Both the position numbers and the translations under genes were made by a program. Shown here in pieces: positions 47,699-57,163 of a stretch of 64,000 nt of DNA (position 1 is its first letter; each line of letters starts with the position of its first letter). Source of the stretch: an uncultured Prevotellaceae bacterium (GTDB taxonomy: Bacteria > Bacteroidota > Bacteroidia > Bacteroidales > Muribaculaceae); NCBI GenBank assembly GCA_900317835.1, contig ONIL01000003.1, positions 1 through 64,000 on the forward strand, written 5' to 3'. The notes beneath the pieces were generated by a model. The model saw nothing but the letters and a program-made list of their open reading frames with translations, was not told the origin of the DNA and made no database searches.

Positions 47699-50077
47699 TC
47701 AATTGAGGATAAGATCAATGACGGCGTTGATATCCGCGATATTGATTTCACCATCTGCATTGATATCGGCGGTGGCGACCCAACTTGTTCCTGACAAGAT
47801 GATGGAGATGATGGCATTGACATCAGCGATGTTCACCTCACCATCACAGTTCACGTCACCCACGAGGGGGTCTGGCTCGTCTTGCGGCATATTGGCATAA
47901 ACAAGTTCCATGCCCGGAATCTTGAAACTATAGGATTCGCCCACAGTGGGAGAATTATAAGTGATGTAGTAATAAATCAGATGCAGCGGGAAGTTACCCA
48001 AGTCGTTGGCTTCACAGATATCGGTCACGGGCACATTGAGAACGATACTTCCGTCAGTCACTTCATTGACGGGATATTCCACAGTCACACGATCACCATA
48101 GGCATTCTCGACCAATATCTTCACCGACTTGAGCTGCAAATTTCCTGGAATCATGCGCAGACGCAGGGTGTCGGGAAGGCCCCATATCTGCACCGCTTTA
48201 GATAACTTGATATAGGGGTTGCGTGACGATGCACCGGTGAAATCCAGTTGCAATCCATTATCCAGAGCCATGACCACGAGGTCTTTGCCTCCACTTTGCG
48301 TCACTTGCCATGAGCTGGGATCTATAGACGCATTCTCGATAGTGGCAACACGCCGCTGGGGGTTCTCCACACTCACCTTGACTGAATCGAGCAACAATGG
48401 ATTGGAGCTGCCTACAAAGGTCTGTCCGTTATCAATGGCAGTGATGATACCCTGCTCATTAACGGTACACACGTCCTCATTGGCTGACGTCCAATCCACT
48501 ACCGAAGGGTCCACCTTATCCAATCCGTAGCCGCTTACCCCATTGATATTGATAGTGTATGGATGGAAACGGTCGATGACCACACTGTCGCTGACCAACA
48601 GCCACTGTGCCTCCATGATGGTCACAGGTTGGCTGGCGGTGATATCGCCGTGAGTGACATAAAGATTACCCACTGCAGGTGTGGAAACGGCATGGAAATT
48701 ACCCTCCTCATCGAAGTGGCCCACCCATGGATCGCACGAGAAGGTGCAACCCTGCAAGTCGCGAGTTTTCAGAACACCATACTGATTATATCCCCACACG
48801 GCAAAACTCGTGGTTGCCGATATCGACAAGTTGTAGCACCGCGGCTCATAGCGGATGACACCGATATCGTCATCAGGGGGTGCAATGGACACCAACAGAC
48901 ACCCATTACCAACGGCTCGCACTGAGCCATCACTGGGATGATTGATGACCTCGTCGTTGACTACCATGCACGAAGAGCCGCCACCATCCAGATTCACCGC
49001 ATTGACGGCTCCCAACGCCTCAAAGATGCCCATCATCTCCTTGAGCGTCACACCTGTCGAGGTGAGGTGGCGACCATCCACAACGACAAAGTAGAGACGA
49101 GTACTGTCAGCATTGAAGCCGATGGCTGTTCGAGGGTGCAGCTCGGCCCAATCCTCCATGAACTGGCCATTCTGCATGATGATGTGGTTGCTGCCGCCGA
49201 TGAGCTGGTTGATATTGACATCCTGCGGGCCATTGTTAAGCGTTAACTTGAAGTTGATGGTCATCACGTCGCCCTCATGCAGCGATCCAGCATAATTGGC
49301 ATAGGTGCCTTTCAACCACAGGATAGCCTTCCCGTCAGGGATGGCCATCGACCCCTGGGCATCAACAATCGACTCAATCACACACTGCTCGGTGCCATTG
49401 GCAAGCCAACGGAAAGGCTGGTCAGCAGGTCTGAGTATCACCATTTTGCCCGATGAGGATCCATCATAAGTCGCAGGACCATAACTGCGCGTGAACAGGA
49501 TTGACTGGTTGGCGGCTATGTTCTCGTAGGCATACCGCATGCGATTCACCAGATTCAACGGGAACGACACCTCGCCACATGACACCCCACCGGTGAATGT
49601 CAAGCGGTCCATGAAGGGGCGCTTGTTGTCATCGAGCACGAGGCAGGCACGATTGTGGCTGCTGAGCACCAGTTCGTCGTTGCGAACCTGGCCACTCAGG
49701 GGAAGACCCACCTCGTTGGTGGGCGAAGTCATGAAAAAATCGCCATTGACCGCCGCCACCACTTCATGTCCGGGCCACGTGTTGCGAGTAGCCATGTTGA
49801 CTGGGGTCTCGCTGCCCACCGATCGCTCGGCTCCCAGGCACGTTTCCATGACAATGTAAGGATTGGTCAAGTCCATCTCGGTCACGCTCACCTTGAGCGG
49901 CAATGCCGGGATATCGAATTTGGCCGACGTCACGCCAGGTCCCACCAGATGCGGGAAAATGAGCGTGTCCACGTCATAGGCCTTGTCGCCAATCGTCCAC
50001 TGGTCACGGGCGGCACTTGTGGCAGTGCCCATTGTCACTGCCACAAGCAACGCGATTAAACCATTTATTCTCATCAT
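47699..50077 (-). CDS. Phosphodiester glycosidase (NAGPA-type) with C-terminal dockerin repeats
   Basis: 792 residues with signal peptide. The NAGPA/phosphodiester-glycosidase domain (~60-405) has VVAAVNGDFF, PRTAIGFNADSTRLYFVVVDGR and the signature NLDGGGSSCMVV (~358). NAGPA removes GlcNAc from phosphodiester-linked mannose; bacterial members are thought to act on similar alpha-linked amino sugars. Ig-like domains follow (~430-720), then two dockerin repeats (~738-792; D-x-N-x-D-x-E-x-N-x-A-D). The ATG overlaps the preceding stop (ATGA), coupling it to the 50074 gene. Last gene of the PUL-like locus. Confidence 0.87.
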   Translation of the reverse strand: MMRINGLIALLVAVTMGTATSAARDQWTIGDKAYDVDTLIFPHLVGPGVTSAKFDIPALPLKVSVTEMDLTNPYIVMETCLGAERSVGSETPVNMATRNTWPGHEVVAAVNGDFFMTSPTNEVGLPLSGQVRNDELVLSSHNRACLVLDDNKRPFMDRLTFTGGVSCGEVSFPLNLVNRMRYAYENIAANQSILFTRSYGPATYDGSSSGKMVILRPADQPFRWLANGTEQCVIESIVDAQGSMAIPDGKAILWLKGTYANYAGSLHEGDVMTINFKLTLNNGPQDVNINQLIGGSNHIIMQNGQFMEDWAELHPRTAIGFNADSTRLYFVVVDGRHLTSTGVTLKEMMGIFEALGAVNAVNLDGGGSSCMVVNDEVINHPSDGSVRAVGNGCLLVSIAPPDDDIGVIRYEPRCYNLSISATTSFAVWGYNQYGVLKTRDLQGCTFSCDPWVGHFDEEGNFHAVSTPAVGNLYVTHGDITASQPVTIMEAQWLLVSDSVVIDRFHPYTININGVSGYGLDKVDPSVVDWTSANEDVCTVNEQGIITAIDNGQTFVGSSNPLLLDSVKVSVENPQRRVATIENASIDPSSWQVTQSGGKDLVVMALDNGLQLDFTGASSRNPYIKLSKAVQIWGLPDTLRLRMIPGNLQLKSVKILVENAYGDRVTVEYPVNEVTDGSIVLNVPVTDICEANDLGNFPLHLIYYYITYNSPTVGESYSFKIPGMELVYANMPQDEPDPLVGDVNCDGEVNIADVNAIISIILSGTSWVATADINADGEINIADINAVIDLILN

Positions 50078-51453
50078 TTCAATATAATATCGATGACCGC
50101 ATTAATATCGGTGATATTCACCTCGCCATCACCATTCAAATCTCCTGACGGCAAATGATGGCCCGAGAGAATCATATCGATAATGGCATTAACATCGGCG
50201 ATATTGACCTCGCCGTCACCGTTCACGTCGCCATGCACACCAGGCACGTCATTGTCAACATTGCGCCCGATCTTATAGACCGCCATGCCATTATAGGCCT
50301 TGAAAGTCAGCAAGGTTACTTCCTCAAAGCCGTCCTTGTCAACACCATATTCCACCGACAAGCAGTGCACGCGCAGGCCGCTGTCATTCACCTTGCCCAA
50401 GCTGTCGGCAGGAATCTTCCAGTACTTGGTCATGCCACCCAGCGACATGCCGTCGCCCAACTCACAGATGTTGGCCTGACAGCCGTGACCGCCACCGTTC
50501 ATGTCAGCAATGGCATAAACCAGGAAATTGCGGCCATCCAAATGAAACTCAATGCAACCATTGGGCGCTGACTGCGGCCACAAGTCAGGATCCACATCCT
50601 CAAACGAGTCGATGACCGACCCCGAAAAGTCATAAATCACTGGCGCGGTGTCAAAGCAATCGATGTAGAACATCTCGCCGCTGTAACGCGAATCCTCGTC
50701 TGGACCCTCAATCATCTTGATGACCGGCGCCAGCGAGAAACCTGTCTTGGTCTCGGGATAGAAGTTGATGATATCCATGTAGGGATCACCATCAAAGCCG
50801 CCTTCCCAATCACCACCCTGATCGGCATGCATCCGGTAAATTGTCGGGAAACCAGGGTCAGCCGTGGAACCAGCCACCGTCATGATGTTACACTCGGCCT
50901 GCTCAAGGGTGATGTCGCCGATAACGTCCAGATAGTCGGTGCGTTGCAATGCGTCACCCTTGTCCAGTTCGACAACGAGAGTGAGTTCTCCCGTCTGAAT
51001 ATCAACCAGATAAACGGGCACATACTGTTGCACCGTACTGGTCATGGGTGCCACCCAGATGTGGTGGAAACTGTCCTTACCGATGCTAGCCACGCCCAAG
51101 AAGCGACCATAGGGCGCGCCATCAAGCGTCAGGGGGAGGTCAGGCAGTTGACTGCCGTCGGCAGCCGAGAAACGGTGGATAACCGATTGTGAAATGGTGT
51201 CAGTACCGATGATGACGGCCAGTTCCTCGCTGCGTGACACATAGATGATGCCCTTGTCCATTGTCGCCGTGCGGGCGCGCTGATTGCAGATGTCGTTGCT
51301 GGTGTAGGCCGTGCCACTGTGCACACGATCAAAAATCCACTGGTTGACAATCTTAATGCCATTCACCTCGGGGTAGGTTTGGCCATCGGTTATCGCCATT
51401 GCACTTAACGTGGCTATAAACAGAGTAACTAAAAACAGTAATGATTTTTTCAT
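50074..51453 (-). CDS. Secreted propeller-like protein with dockerin repeats, paralogue B
   Basis: 459 residues with signal peptide (SLLFLVTLFIATLSAMA). The body looks like a beta-propeller or YncE-like fold with repeated D-G-x-x-Y blades. Highly shared stretches with the 51562 gene include LDKGDALQRTDYLDVIGDITLEQAE, HADQGG, GFDGDPY and YNGMAVYKIG. It ends in two dockerin repeats. No catalytic motif is evident. Role unknown; perhaps glycan binding. Coupled to the glycosidase downstream by ATGA. Confidence 0.72.
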   Translation of the reverse strand: MKKSLLFLVTLFIATLSAMAITDGQTYPEVNGIKIVNQWIFDRVHSGTAYTSNDICNQRARTATMDKGIIYVSRSEELAVIIGTDTISQSVIHRFSAADGSQLPDLPLTLDGAPYGRFLGVASIGKDSFHHIWVAPMTSTVQQYVPVYLVDIQTGELTLVVELDKGDALQRTDYLDVIGDITLEQAECNIMTVAGSTADPGFPTIYRMHADQGGDWEGGFDGDPYMDIINFYPETKTGFSLAPVIKMIEGPDEDSRYSGEMFYIDCFDTAPVIYDFSGSVIDSFEDVDPDLWPQSAPNGCIEFHLDGRNFLVYAIADMNGGGHGCQANICELGDGMSLGGMTKYWKIPADSLGKVNDSGLRVHCLSVEYGVDKDGFEEVTLLTFKAYNGMAVYKIGRNVDNDVPGVHGDVNGDGEVNIADVNAIIDMILSGHHLPSGDLNGDGEVNITDINAVIDIILK

Positions 51454-51479
51454 TGTTCAGGGGATAGATTAGAATTCAT

Positions 51480-51535
51480 AAAAAACGCCGCGGACTGACG
51501 CGGATGTGGTTGACACTCCGTGCAATCCGCAGCGG
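51480..51535. repeat. REP-like inverted sequence between the paralogues
   Basis: CGCCGCGGACTGACGCGGATG and ATCCGCAGCGG share GCGGAT/ATCCGC pairing and a degenerate Bacteroidetes CCGCGGA..CGCGGAT repeat pattern. It may act as terminator of the upstream paralogue gene. Confidence 0.45.
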
Positions 51536-51561
51536 TTATTGTTATGAAAATGGTTAAACGA

Positions 51562-52941
51562 TTATTTCAAAATCAAATCAATGACAGCATTGACATCGGC
51601 AATGTTCAGCTCCTTGTCTCCATTGACATCGGCTGACGATGAGAACTTACCCGACAGGATGCTGTCAATAACAGCATTGACATCGACAATGTTCACCTCA
51701 CCGTCGCCGTTCACGTCACCAGGAAGTGAGTTATCCTCGCTTTGAACATTCTTGCCAATCTTATAGAGAGCCATACCGTTGTAGCACTTGAAGATGAAGA
51801 GTGTCACCTCCTCGTTGCCCTCGGCATCGGTGCCATACTCCACACTCATGCTCTGTACACGTGTACCACCATCGCTGACTCGTCCCAACTCATTGGGCAC
51901 CATCCAGTAGCGTTGCATTCCAGCCAGCGCCATACCCTCGCCCAACTCGCAGATATACACCTGACAAGCCTTGTTGATGCCCGTGGACTCGACGGTACCG
52001 TCATACTGGGCGGCGACATAGGCGATGAAGTTGCGACCCTCGAGCGTGAACTCACACACACCATTGGCACCAACATCCATTGGCCAAAAAGCGGGATCCA
52101 CGTTCTCGAAGTTGTCCACCATCGTGCCTGTCACATCATACAGGATGGGCGATGAGCTGAAACCGTCAATGTAGAACAACTCGCCACTGTAATCCCCTTC
52201 ACCGGCAAGAACCATCTTGGCCACAGGAGCAAAGCCCCACTGGGTTACCGTTTCGGGGTAGAAGTCCAAAATGGCCAAATAGGGGTCACCATCAAAGCCG
52301 CCCTCAAAGTCACCACCTTGATCGGCATGCCAGCGATAGATATACTCGGAACTGGCACCCACGGTCATGATGTTACACTCGGCCTGCTCACGGGTGAGGT
52401 CACCCATCACGTCAATATAGTCGCAGCGCTGCAAGGCATCACCCTTGTCAAGACGGTCAACGAGCGTGAGTGCACCCGTCTCACCATCAAGCAGGTAAAC
52501 GGGTTGCTCGGTAGCCAGTTCACTGGTATAGGGAGCGATATAGAGGTGGCCGAAGTTGTCCACACCCACCGTGTTGGCATTCAACGTCGTTGTACCATAA
52601 ATTTCGCCGTCGAGCGTCAACGGCAGTTCCTTAATCAGGTTGCCATTGGCTGCATCCAGTTTGTAAACCACACTCTGGGCGATGGTATCAGAACCCAGGA
52701 TAACAGCATTGGCATTAGTACGAGAGATGTAGATGTAGCCTTTGGTCATCACCGAAGTTCTCGCACTTGTATTGCAATAGGGTTGATTGGTCCATACTTC
52801 AGGCGTATGGGCACGGTCTTGAATCCACAGGTTCACAATATTAATACCGTTCACCGTCTCATACTTCACCCCATCGGTCTCGGCCCAAACACTTGCAGCT
52901 GTAGATGCCATCAAGAACAAGAAGAGTAATAATTTTCTCAT
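51562..52941 (-). CDS. Secreted propeller-like protein with dockerin repeats, paralogue A
   Basis: 459 residues, the same length and layout as the 50074 gene: signal peptide (LLLFLFLMASTAASVWA), propeller-like body with LDKGDALQRCDYIDVMGDLTREQAE, HADQGGDFEGGFDGDPY and YNGMALYKIGKN, then two dockerin repeats. A near-promoter sequence TTACTTTGC lies upstream around 52998, imperfect for TAnnTTTG. The pair arose by tandem duplication. Function unknown; the family was not recognised with certainty. Confidence 0.72.
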   Translation of the reverse strand: MRKLLLFLFLMASTAASVWAETDGVKYETVNGINIVNLWIQDRAHTPEVWTNQPYCNTSARTSVMTKGYIYISRTNANAVILGSDTIAQSVVYKLDAANGNLIKELPLTLDGEIYGTTTLNANTVGVDNFGHLYIAPYTSELATEQPVYLLDGETGALTLVDRLDKGDALQRCDYIDVMGDLTREQAECNIMTVGASSEYIYRWHADQGGDFEGGFDGDPYLAILDFYPETVTQWGFAPVAKMVLAGEGDYSGELFYIDGFSSSPILYDVTGTMVDNFENVDPAFWPMDVGANGVCEFTLEGRNFIAYVAAQYDGTVESTGINKACQVYICELGEGMALAGMQRYWMVPNELGRVSDGGTRVQSMSVEYGTDAEGNEEVTLFIFKCYNGMALYKIGKNVQSEDNSLPGDVNGDGEVNIVDVNAVIDSILSGKFSSSADVNGDKELNIADVNAVIDLILK

Positions 52942-53117
52942 AAAAAGTTGGTTTTTAGTTATTTAATGTTTTGACAGATTCTATTTATCCTTTGTGTCGC
53001 AAAGTAACTAAAAAAATCGTTACAATCAAAGTCTGGGTAATAATAATTATCAAAAAAAACCGAATTGTAATTCACAAACCATTACAATCGGGTAACAATA
53101 AAGCCATTTTTGACAGG

Positions 53118-54533
53118 TCAAGGGTGATAGTCCAACTGGAGGTCCATCCAGACGATGCGCTCCCTGAGCCATCGCTTGAGGTAGGCCACTTCATCATCAA
53201 AATCCTTTGAAATATAGTAGTTGCACCAGACGTACACTCCCCAATGAGGCCACGCCTCGCTGTCACGCTCAATGGCACCATGGCTGGTCAACACATTGGC
53301 CAACGAGTCAATAACCGCCATCAGGCGGCCCTCCTCCAGGTTGCTGTGGCGGTATTGTGCCCAGCGGTCCCTCAACATGGCCACATAAGCCTCATCGCTA
53401 TTGAGCCGTGACCACCAGAAAGGCACCAGATAGTCTTCACCACCCTTGTAGAGCGTGTCGTTGTTCTGAAAGGCCCACGTGTCGGTTCGCCACGACTCAC
53501 TCAACTTGCAGTTGCCGTAAGCCAGGTTCATGTCCCACACCACGGCCTTAAATCTTCCATCAACATTGTCCCGGCGCTTGTATAACTTGCAACTCTTGCG
53601 GTAGGCATCAATATTGTGTCCCAGTTCCTGAGAAATCTGGTAGTCGATAAATGACATCACATCAATATACTTCCTGTAACCTTTCACGGGGTCCTGATAC
53701 CATGGAGAAGCAAACGCGGCCTCCATCTGGTCGATGCGATGCGTGATGTAATGAAGCTGCTGCTCGTTCAAGTCATCATGACCCGGAGACTTGAAATGGA
53801 TGTGGGTAAACTTGTCGGTCAACTCATTGCCATTGCCATCAAGGGGATGATGCTTGCACCGGTAATGCACATCGTCATCATAGTCCACCTCAATCAGATA
53901 GTCTCCCGTGAGCGCATTCCCCGTCTCGCCAGGCTTGGCAAGATTCAAGCGGTGTTTCCCCTTGGAAACGACCTCGCACAAGATATACACTCCATAATAG
54001 GTTCCGTCAAGGAATACCTCGCAAAAGCGCCCTTGGGGCACATATTCCATCCAAGGACGGGAAATCTCAAACGCCAACAGGTCCCGCATCATGCTCTTGT
54101 CGCTGTAGGGGGCCAACAATGCCCAATTGTCGTCCTTGCCCATGCCCAAGATCTTGGCTTTCTTCTTGGAAGCCCACTTTATAGGACCATCCAACGTGCG
54201 GAAAGAGTAGGGCTTCTTGGGACTGACGTTCACCGATGAATTACCGCGATAACGCAGGGCTATATAGCCCTCATAGTCAATGTGCTGTCCAGGATGGGCA
54301 ACGGTGTCGGCGTAGTTGAGTCGGTTCTTGCCGTTATCAATGACCTTGAGGCGCGCCTCGATGCGCTCAGTGCGGCTAATGGCGCGTCCTTTCACCTCGA
54401 TCCACACAATAGGCAGGTTGGTCGAGGTGAGTGTCACGTGCGCCTCGGGCGGGAAATTCACTGCCTCGCGTTTGCAGGACATGACCGCCAACACCAGCAG
54501 CAACAAAGTCACTATGGACAATAACCGATTCAT
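53118..54533 (-). CDS. CotH-kinase-like lipoprotein
   Basis: 471 residues from MNRLLSIVTLL; signal ending LAVMSC-K, so a lipoprotein. A beta-rich N-terminus precedes the CotH region (~95-400): RYRGNSSVNVSPKKPYSFR, ILGMGKDDNWALLAPYSDKSMMRDLLAF, FCEVFLDGTYYGVYILCEVV and FKAVVWDMNLAYGNC. CotH proteins are atypical kinases of secreted proteins in spores and fungi; in Bacteroidetes the substrate is unknown. Own promoter box at 54543-54550 rules out the longer start at 54545. It has no dockerin, unlike its neighbours. Confidence 0.88.
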   Translation of the reverse strand: MNRLLSIVTLLLLVLAVMSCKREAVNFPPEAHVTLTSTNLPIVWIEVKGRAISRTERIEARLKVIDNGKNRLNYADTVAHPGQHIDYEGYIALRYRGNSSVNVSPKKPYSFRTLDGPIKWASKKKAKILGMGKDDNWALLAPYSDKSMMRDLLAFEISRPWMEYVPQGRFCEVFLDGTYYGVYILCEVVSKGKHRLNLAKPGETGNALTGDYLIEVDYDDDVHYRCKHHPLDGNGNELTDKFTHIHFKSPGHDDLNEQQLHYITHRIDQMEAAFASPWYQDPVKGYRKYIDVMSFIDYQISQELGHNIDAYRKSCKLYKRRDNVDGRFKAVVWDMNLAYGNCKLSESWRTDTWAFQNNDTLYKGGEDYLVPFWWSRLNSDEAYVAMLRDRWAQYRHSNLEEGRLMAVIDSLANVLTSHGAIERDSEAWPHWGVYVWCNYYISKDFDDEVAYLKRWLRERIVWMDLQLDYHP

Positions 54534-54542
54534 ATCAGGGCA

Positions 54543-54550
54543 CAAAGGTA
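54543..54550 (-). promoter_or_regulatory. Promoter box TACCTTTG of the CotH gene
   Basis: A minus-strand TAnnTTTG match 9 bases before the ATG at 54533, overlapping the end of the upstream gene. The transcript would be almost leaderless. Confidence 0.65.
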
Positions 54551-54559
54551 ATAAAAAAA

Positions 54560-57127
54560 TCAGGACAGAATCTTGTCAATGATAATGTTGACATCGGCGA
54601 TATTGACCTCGCCGTCCCCATTGACATCGGCATTGGAGTTCACCATTGGACCGCCTAAGATAATGTCAATCACGGCATTAACGTCGGCAATATTCACCTC
54701 ACTATCACCATTGACATCGCCTTGAACAACCGTGTGATAAACAAATGTGCGAATCCCGCAATAATCGGTATATTGCAGGTTGTTACCCGTTGCCAGCGTG
54801 CGGTAGGCATAACGTGCGCGAACAAAATAGGTGTTGCCGTCGGTCAACTTGCCCACTCCAGTGATAGTCCCTAACTGGGGTGTCTCAAAAGAGCCCTCAA
54901 TCGTGCCGTTATAGGAAGTGCGCGTTGGAAAAGATTCAGAAGAACTGATCTGCACCCTCAACGATGATGCGCCCTCAATGGGTTCAAAACGCACGGCATC
55001 GGTCGAATAGAGCGCCATCGCATCCTCATCAGGACACAAGAATACGGGAACAGGCGGAATTACTTCGACTGTCGTGAATGATGAGACAGGAGTGACAGCC
55101 GAAGCATTGCCGAGCATTGCCGTCACGCGGGCATAATAGGTCGTCGCACCCGCCAATCGGTAAAGCGGCACCTGCCATCGCGCATCGTCAAGGCGCACAG
55201 TATCAGGGTTGTTCATGTTGGCTGTCGTGGACAATTCCAGCAAGTAGGTAGTGCCTGGGGCTCCCGCGGTCCACGTGATGACCGGGGTCAAGGGGACATT
55301 GGTCTCTCCAATGGCGGGCGTGATGATGCACATCTGTCCCAACTTGAAGTGCCACAAGTCACTTGCATTGTCCCACTGGTTGAGTCCGCGGGCCACCACA
55401 CGCCACCAGTAGTCACCCTCGGTGAGGAAGGCAATCCTGTTCAATGGGCAATCTGTTTTGGTGGTCTCGATCTGGGCCACCATGTTATCCATCTGAGCAT
55501 CAGTGAAAACTTGAACAACATAGTTCTGTGAGTCACCACGCCACTGCAATGAAGACAGTTCAGTCACTTCGGCGCCATCCTCAGGGTAAACCAGGACCGG
55601 CTTGGAGGCTTGAACCGGCTGTACACCAGGCATGACGGGAGCATACTCATTTTCCCAGCGGTCAAGAATCGACACGGCATAGCGGTAGCCCTCGCGTTTG
55701 TCATCGGGTAATCTGTAGGAGGCCCGATAACTCACACCATCGATATATTGTGCCTGGCAACTGAAATCCTTGTCCTCCACGCCATCGGGGATGGCATACA
55801 CGACATAGCGCACATTGGGGATGCTGTCCCACGAGAGCGTGCCGTCGTTAAGGGCCAGACGGGTCACTGTGGTATAATCCTGCGTAGGTTTGAGCCATGC
55901 AGGAACGGGATTGAGGGCAATGGTAGGATAGAGCGAGTCTTTCAGCCATGTGCGCAACTGGCGCACCTTGCCGTCGATGACTTCCTTCTTGTTGCGCCAT
56001 GTGCCGTAGCGGAAGTAAACCATGCCGGGATTGCCGCCTGCAGCCATCGCCTCGCGCATTACGCGTCCCTGCTTGACAAACTCGTCAAGTGTCCATCCTG
56101 CATCGTCGGGAATCCACTGGCTGATATAGACGTGGCGGTTAAAGCGAACCGCCATCTTGCCCCACCAGGTAGTGACAGGGATAAACGTGCTGCTTGTGTT
56201 CCAATAGACCTGCGGCGCCAAGAAATCGATGGTACCCCTTGTGACCCATGCCATCGGGTCACTGTAAATTTGGTTATACTGCCAGTCGCTGCCAGCAGGA
56301 CAAGGCTCCACACCATACTTGTCGGCCACAGCCTGTGAGGTACAGGCCACGCCAGCAGGACCGATGCCGAAGCGCACCCACGGCTTGGTGGCCTTGACCA
56401 TGTCGTTAACGTCCTTGACCATCTGGTTGACGTTCTCACGGCGCCAGTCGCCCTGCGACATCGTGCCTCCCGATGCCTTGTAATCGCTATAGAGGTCGGC
56501 ATCAAGCGTGAACGACGGGTTATCCTGGTTGTAGAAGTAGTCGTCGAACACGAGTCCATCAACGTCATACTTCACAATGATGTCCTTGCAGACGTCCACC
56601 ACGCGCTGCCGCACCTCGGGGATGCCGGGATTGAGCACCGTCTCATAACTGGTGGTCAACAGCCACTCGGGGTGGGTATAGACATAGTCAAGTTCGCTCT
56701 GTCCCCACGTGTTATCGCCGTGGCCATAACGATAAGGGTTGACCCAGGCATAGACCTCGATGCCGCGTTTGTGCGCCTCCTCAACCAAATAGCCGAAAGG
56801 GTCAAAAGCCGGTGCCACACCTCGCTTTCCCGAGACATAACTTGACCATGGTTCATAGGCCGAATTGTACATCGCGTCACACATCGCCCTGACGTGGTAA
56901 TAGACCACATTGATGTGGTTGACCGCCATCGTGTCAAGCATCTTGCAGCAGGCATTCTGCATGATGGGCGTGTTACTCTCGGTAATAGCGCCGCTGGGCC
57001 AGTCATTCAGGTAGGCAGTCATCCAGATGCCGCGTTGCTCGCGCTTGGGAGCGGCATCTTGGGCGGCATGGACAAAACTGGCGGCAAAGGCCGCCAGTAA
57101 AGCTATGATAGTTAATGTACGTTTCAT
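54560..57127 (-). CDS. GHL10 (DUF187/YddW-type) glycoside hydrolase-like protein with FnIII and dockerin
   Basis: 855 residues with signal peptide (IIALLAAFAASFVHA). The GHL10 domain is at ~25-400: QRGIWMTAYLNDWPSG, INVVYYHVRAMCDAMY, IEVYAWVNPYRYG, DGLVFDDYFYNQD (~188-200), IDFLAPQVYW. E. coli DigH (YddW), of the same family, cleaves denuded peptidoglycan glycan strands. FnIII-like domains (~400-785) with W/Y-rich repeats follow, then two dockerin repeats (~795-855). Secreted and probably surface-exposed. It follows the susCD-lipoprotein genes and is the only clear glycoside hydrolase of the locus. Confidence 0.87.
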   Translation of the reverse strand: MKRTLTIIALLAAFAASFVHAAQDAAPKREQRGIWMTAYLNDWPSGAITESNTPIMQNACCKMLDTMAVNHINVVYYHVRAMCDAMYNSAYEPWSSYVSGKRGVAPAFDPFGYLVEEAHKRGIEVYAWVNPYRYGHGDNTWGQSELDYVYTHPEWLLTTSYETVLNPGIPEVRQRVVDVCKDIIVKYDVDGLVFDDYFYNQDNPSFTLDADLYSDYKASGGTMSQGDWRRENVNQMVKDVNDMVKATKPWVRFGIGPAGVACTSQAVADKYGVEPCPAGSDWQYNQIYSDPMAWVTRGTIDFLAPQVYWNTSSTFIPVTTWWGKMAVRFNRHVYISQWIPDDAGWTLDEFVKQGRVMREAMAAGGNPGMVYFRYGTWRNKKEVIDGKVRQLRTWLKDSLYPTIALNPVPAWLKPTQDYTTVTRLALNDGTLSWDSIPNVRYVVYAIPDGVEDKDFSCQAQYIDGVSYRASYRLPDDKREGYRYAVSILDRWENEYAPVMPGVQPVQASKPVLVYPEDGAEVTELSSLQWRGDSQNYVVQVFTDAQMDNMVAQIETTKTDCPLNRIAFLTEGDYWWRVVARGLNQWDNASDLWHFKLGQMCIITPAIGETNVPLTPVITWTAGAPGTTYLLELSTTANMNNPDTVRLDDARWQVPLYRLAGATTYYARVTAMLGNASAVTPVSSFTTVEVIPPVPVFLCPDEDAMALYSTDAVRFEPIEGASSLRVQISSSESFPTRTSYNGTIEGSFETPQLGTITGVGKLTDGNTYFVRARYAYRTLATGNNLQYTDYCGIRTFVYHTVVQGDVNGDSEVNIADVNAVIDIILGGPMVNSNADVNGDGEVNIADVNIIIDKILS

Positions 57128-57163
57128 TGGGACGTGCTGAATTAACTGGATGTTCTTGACTGA

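Noticed and set aside
53739-54239. 166-codon plus-strand frame opposite the CotH gene
   Set aside because: An antisense shadow with no promoter or known domain.
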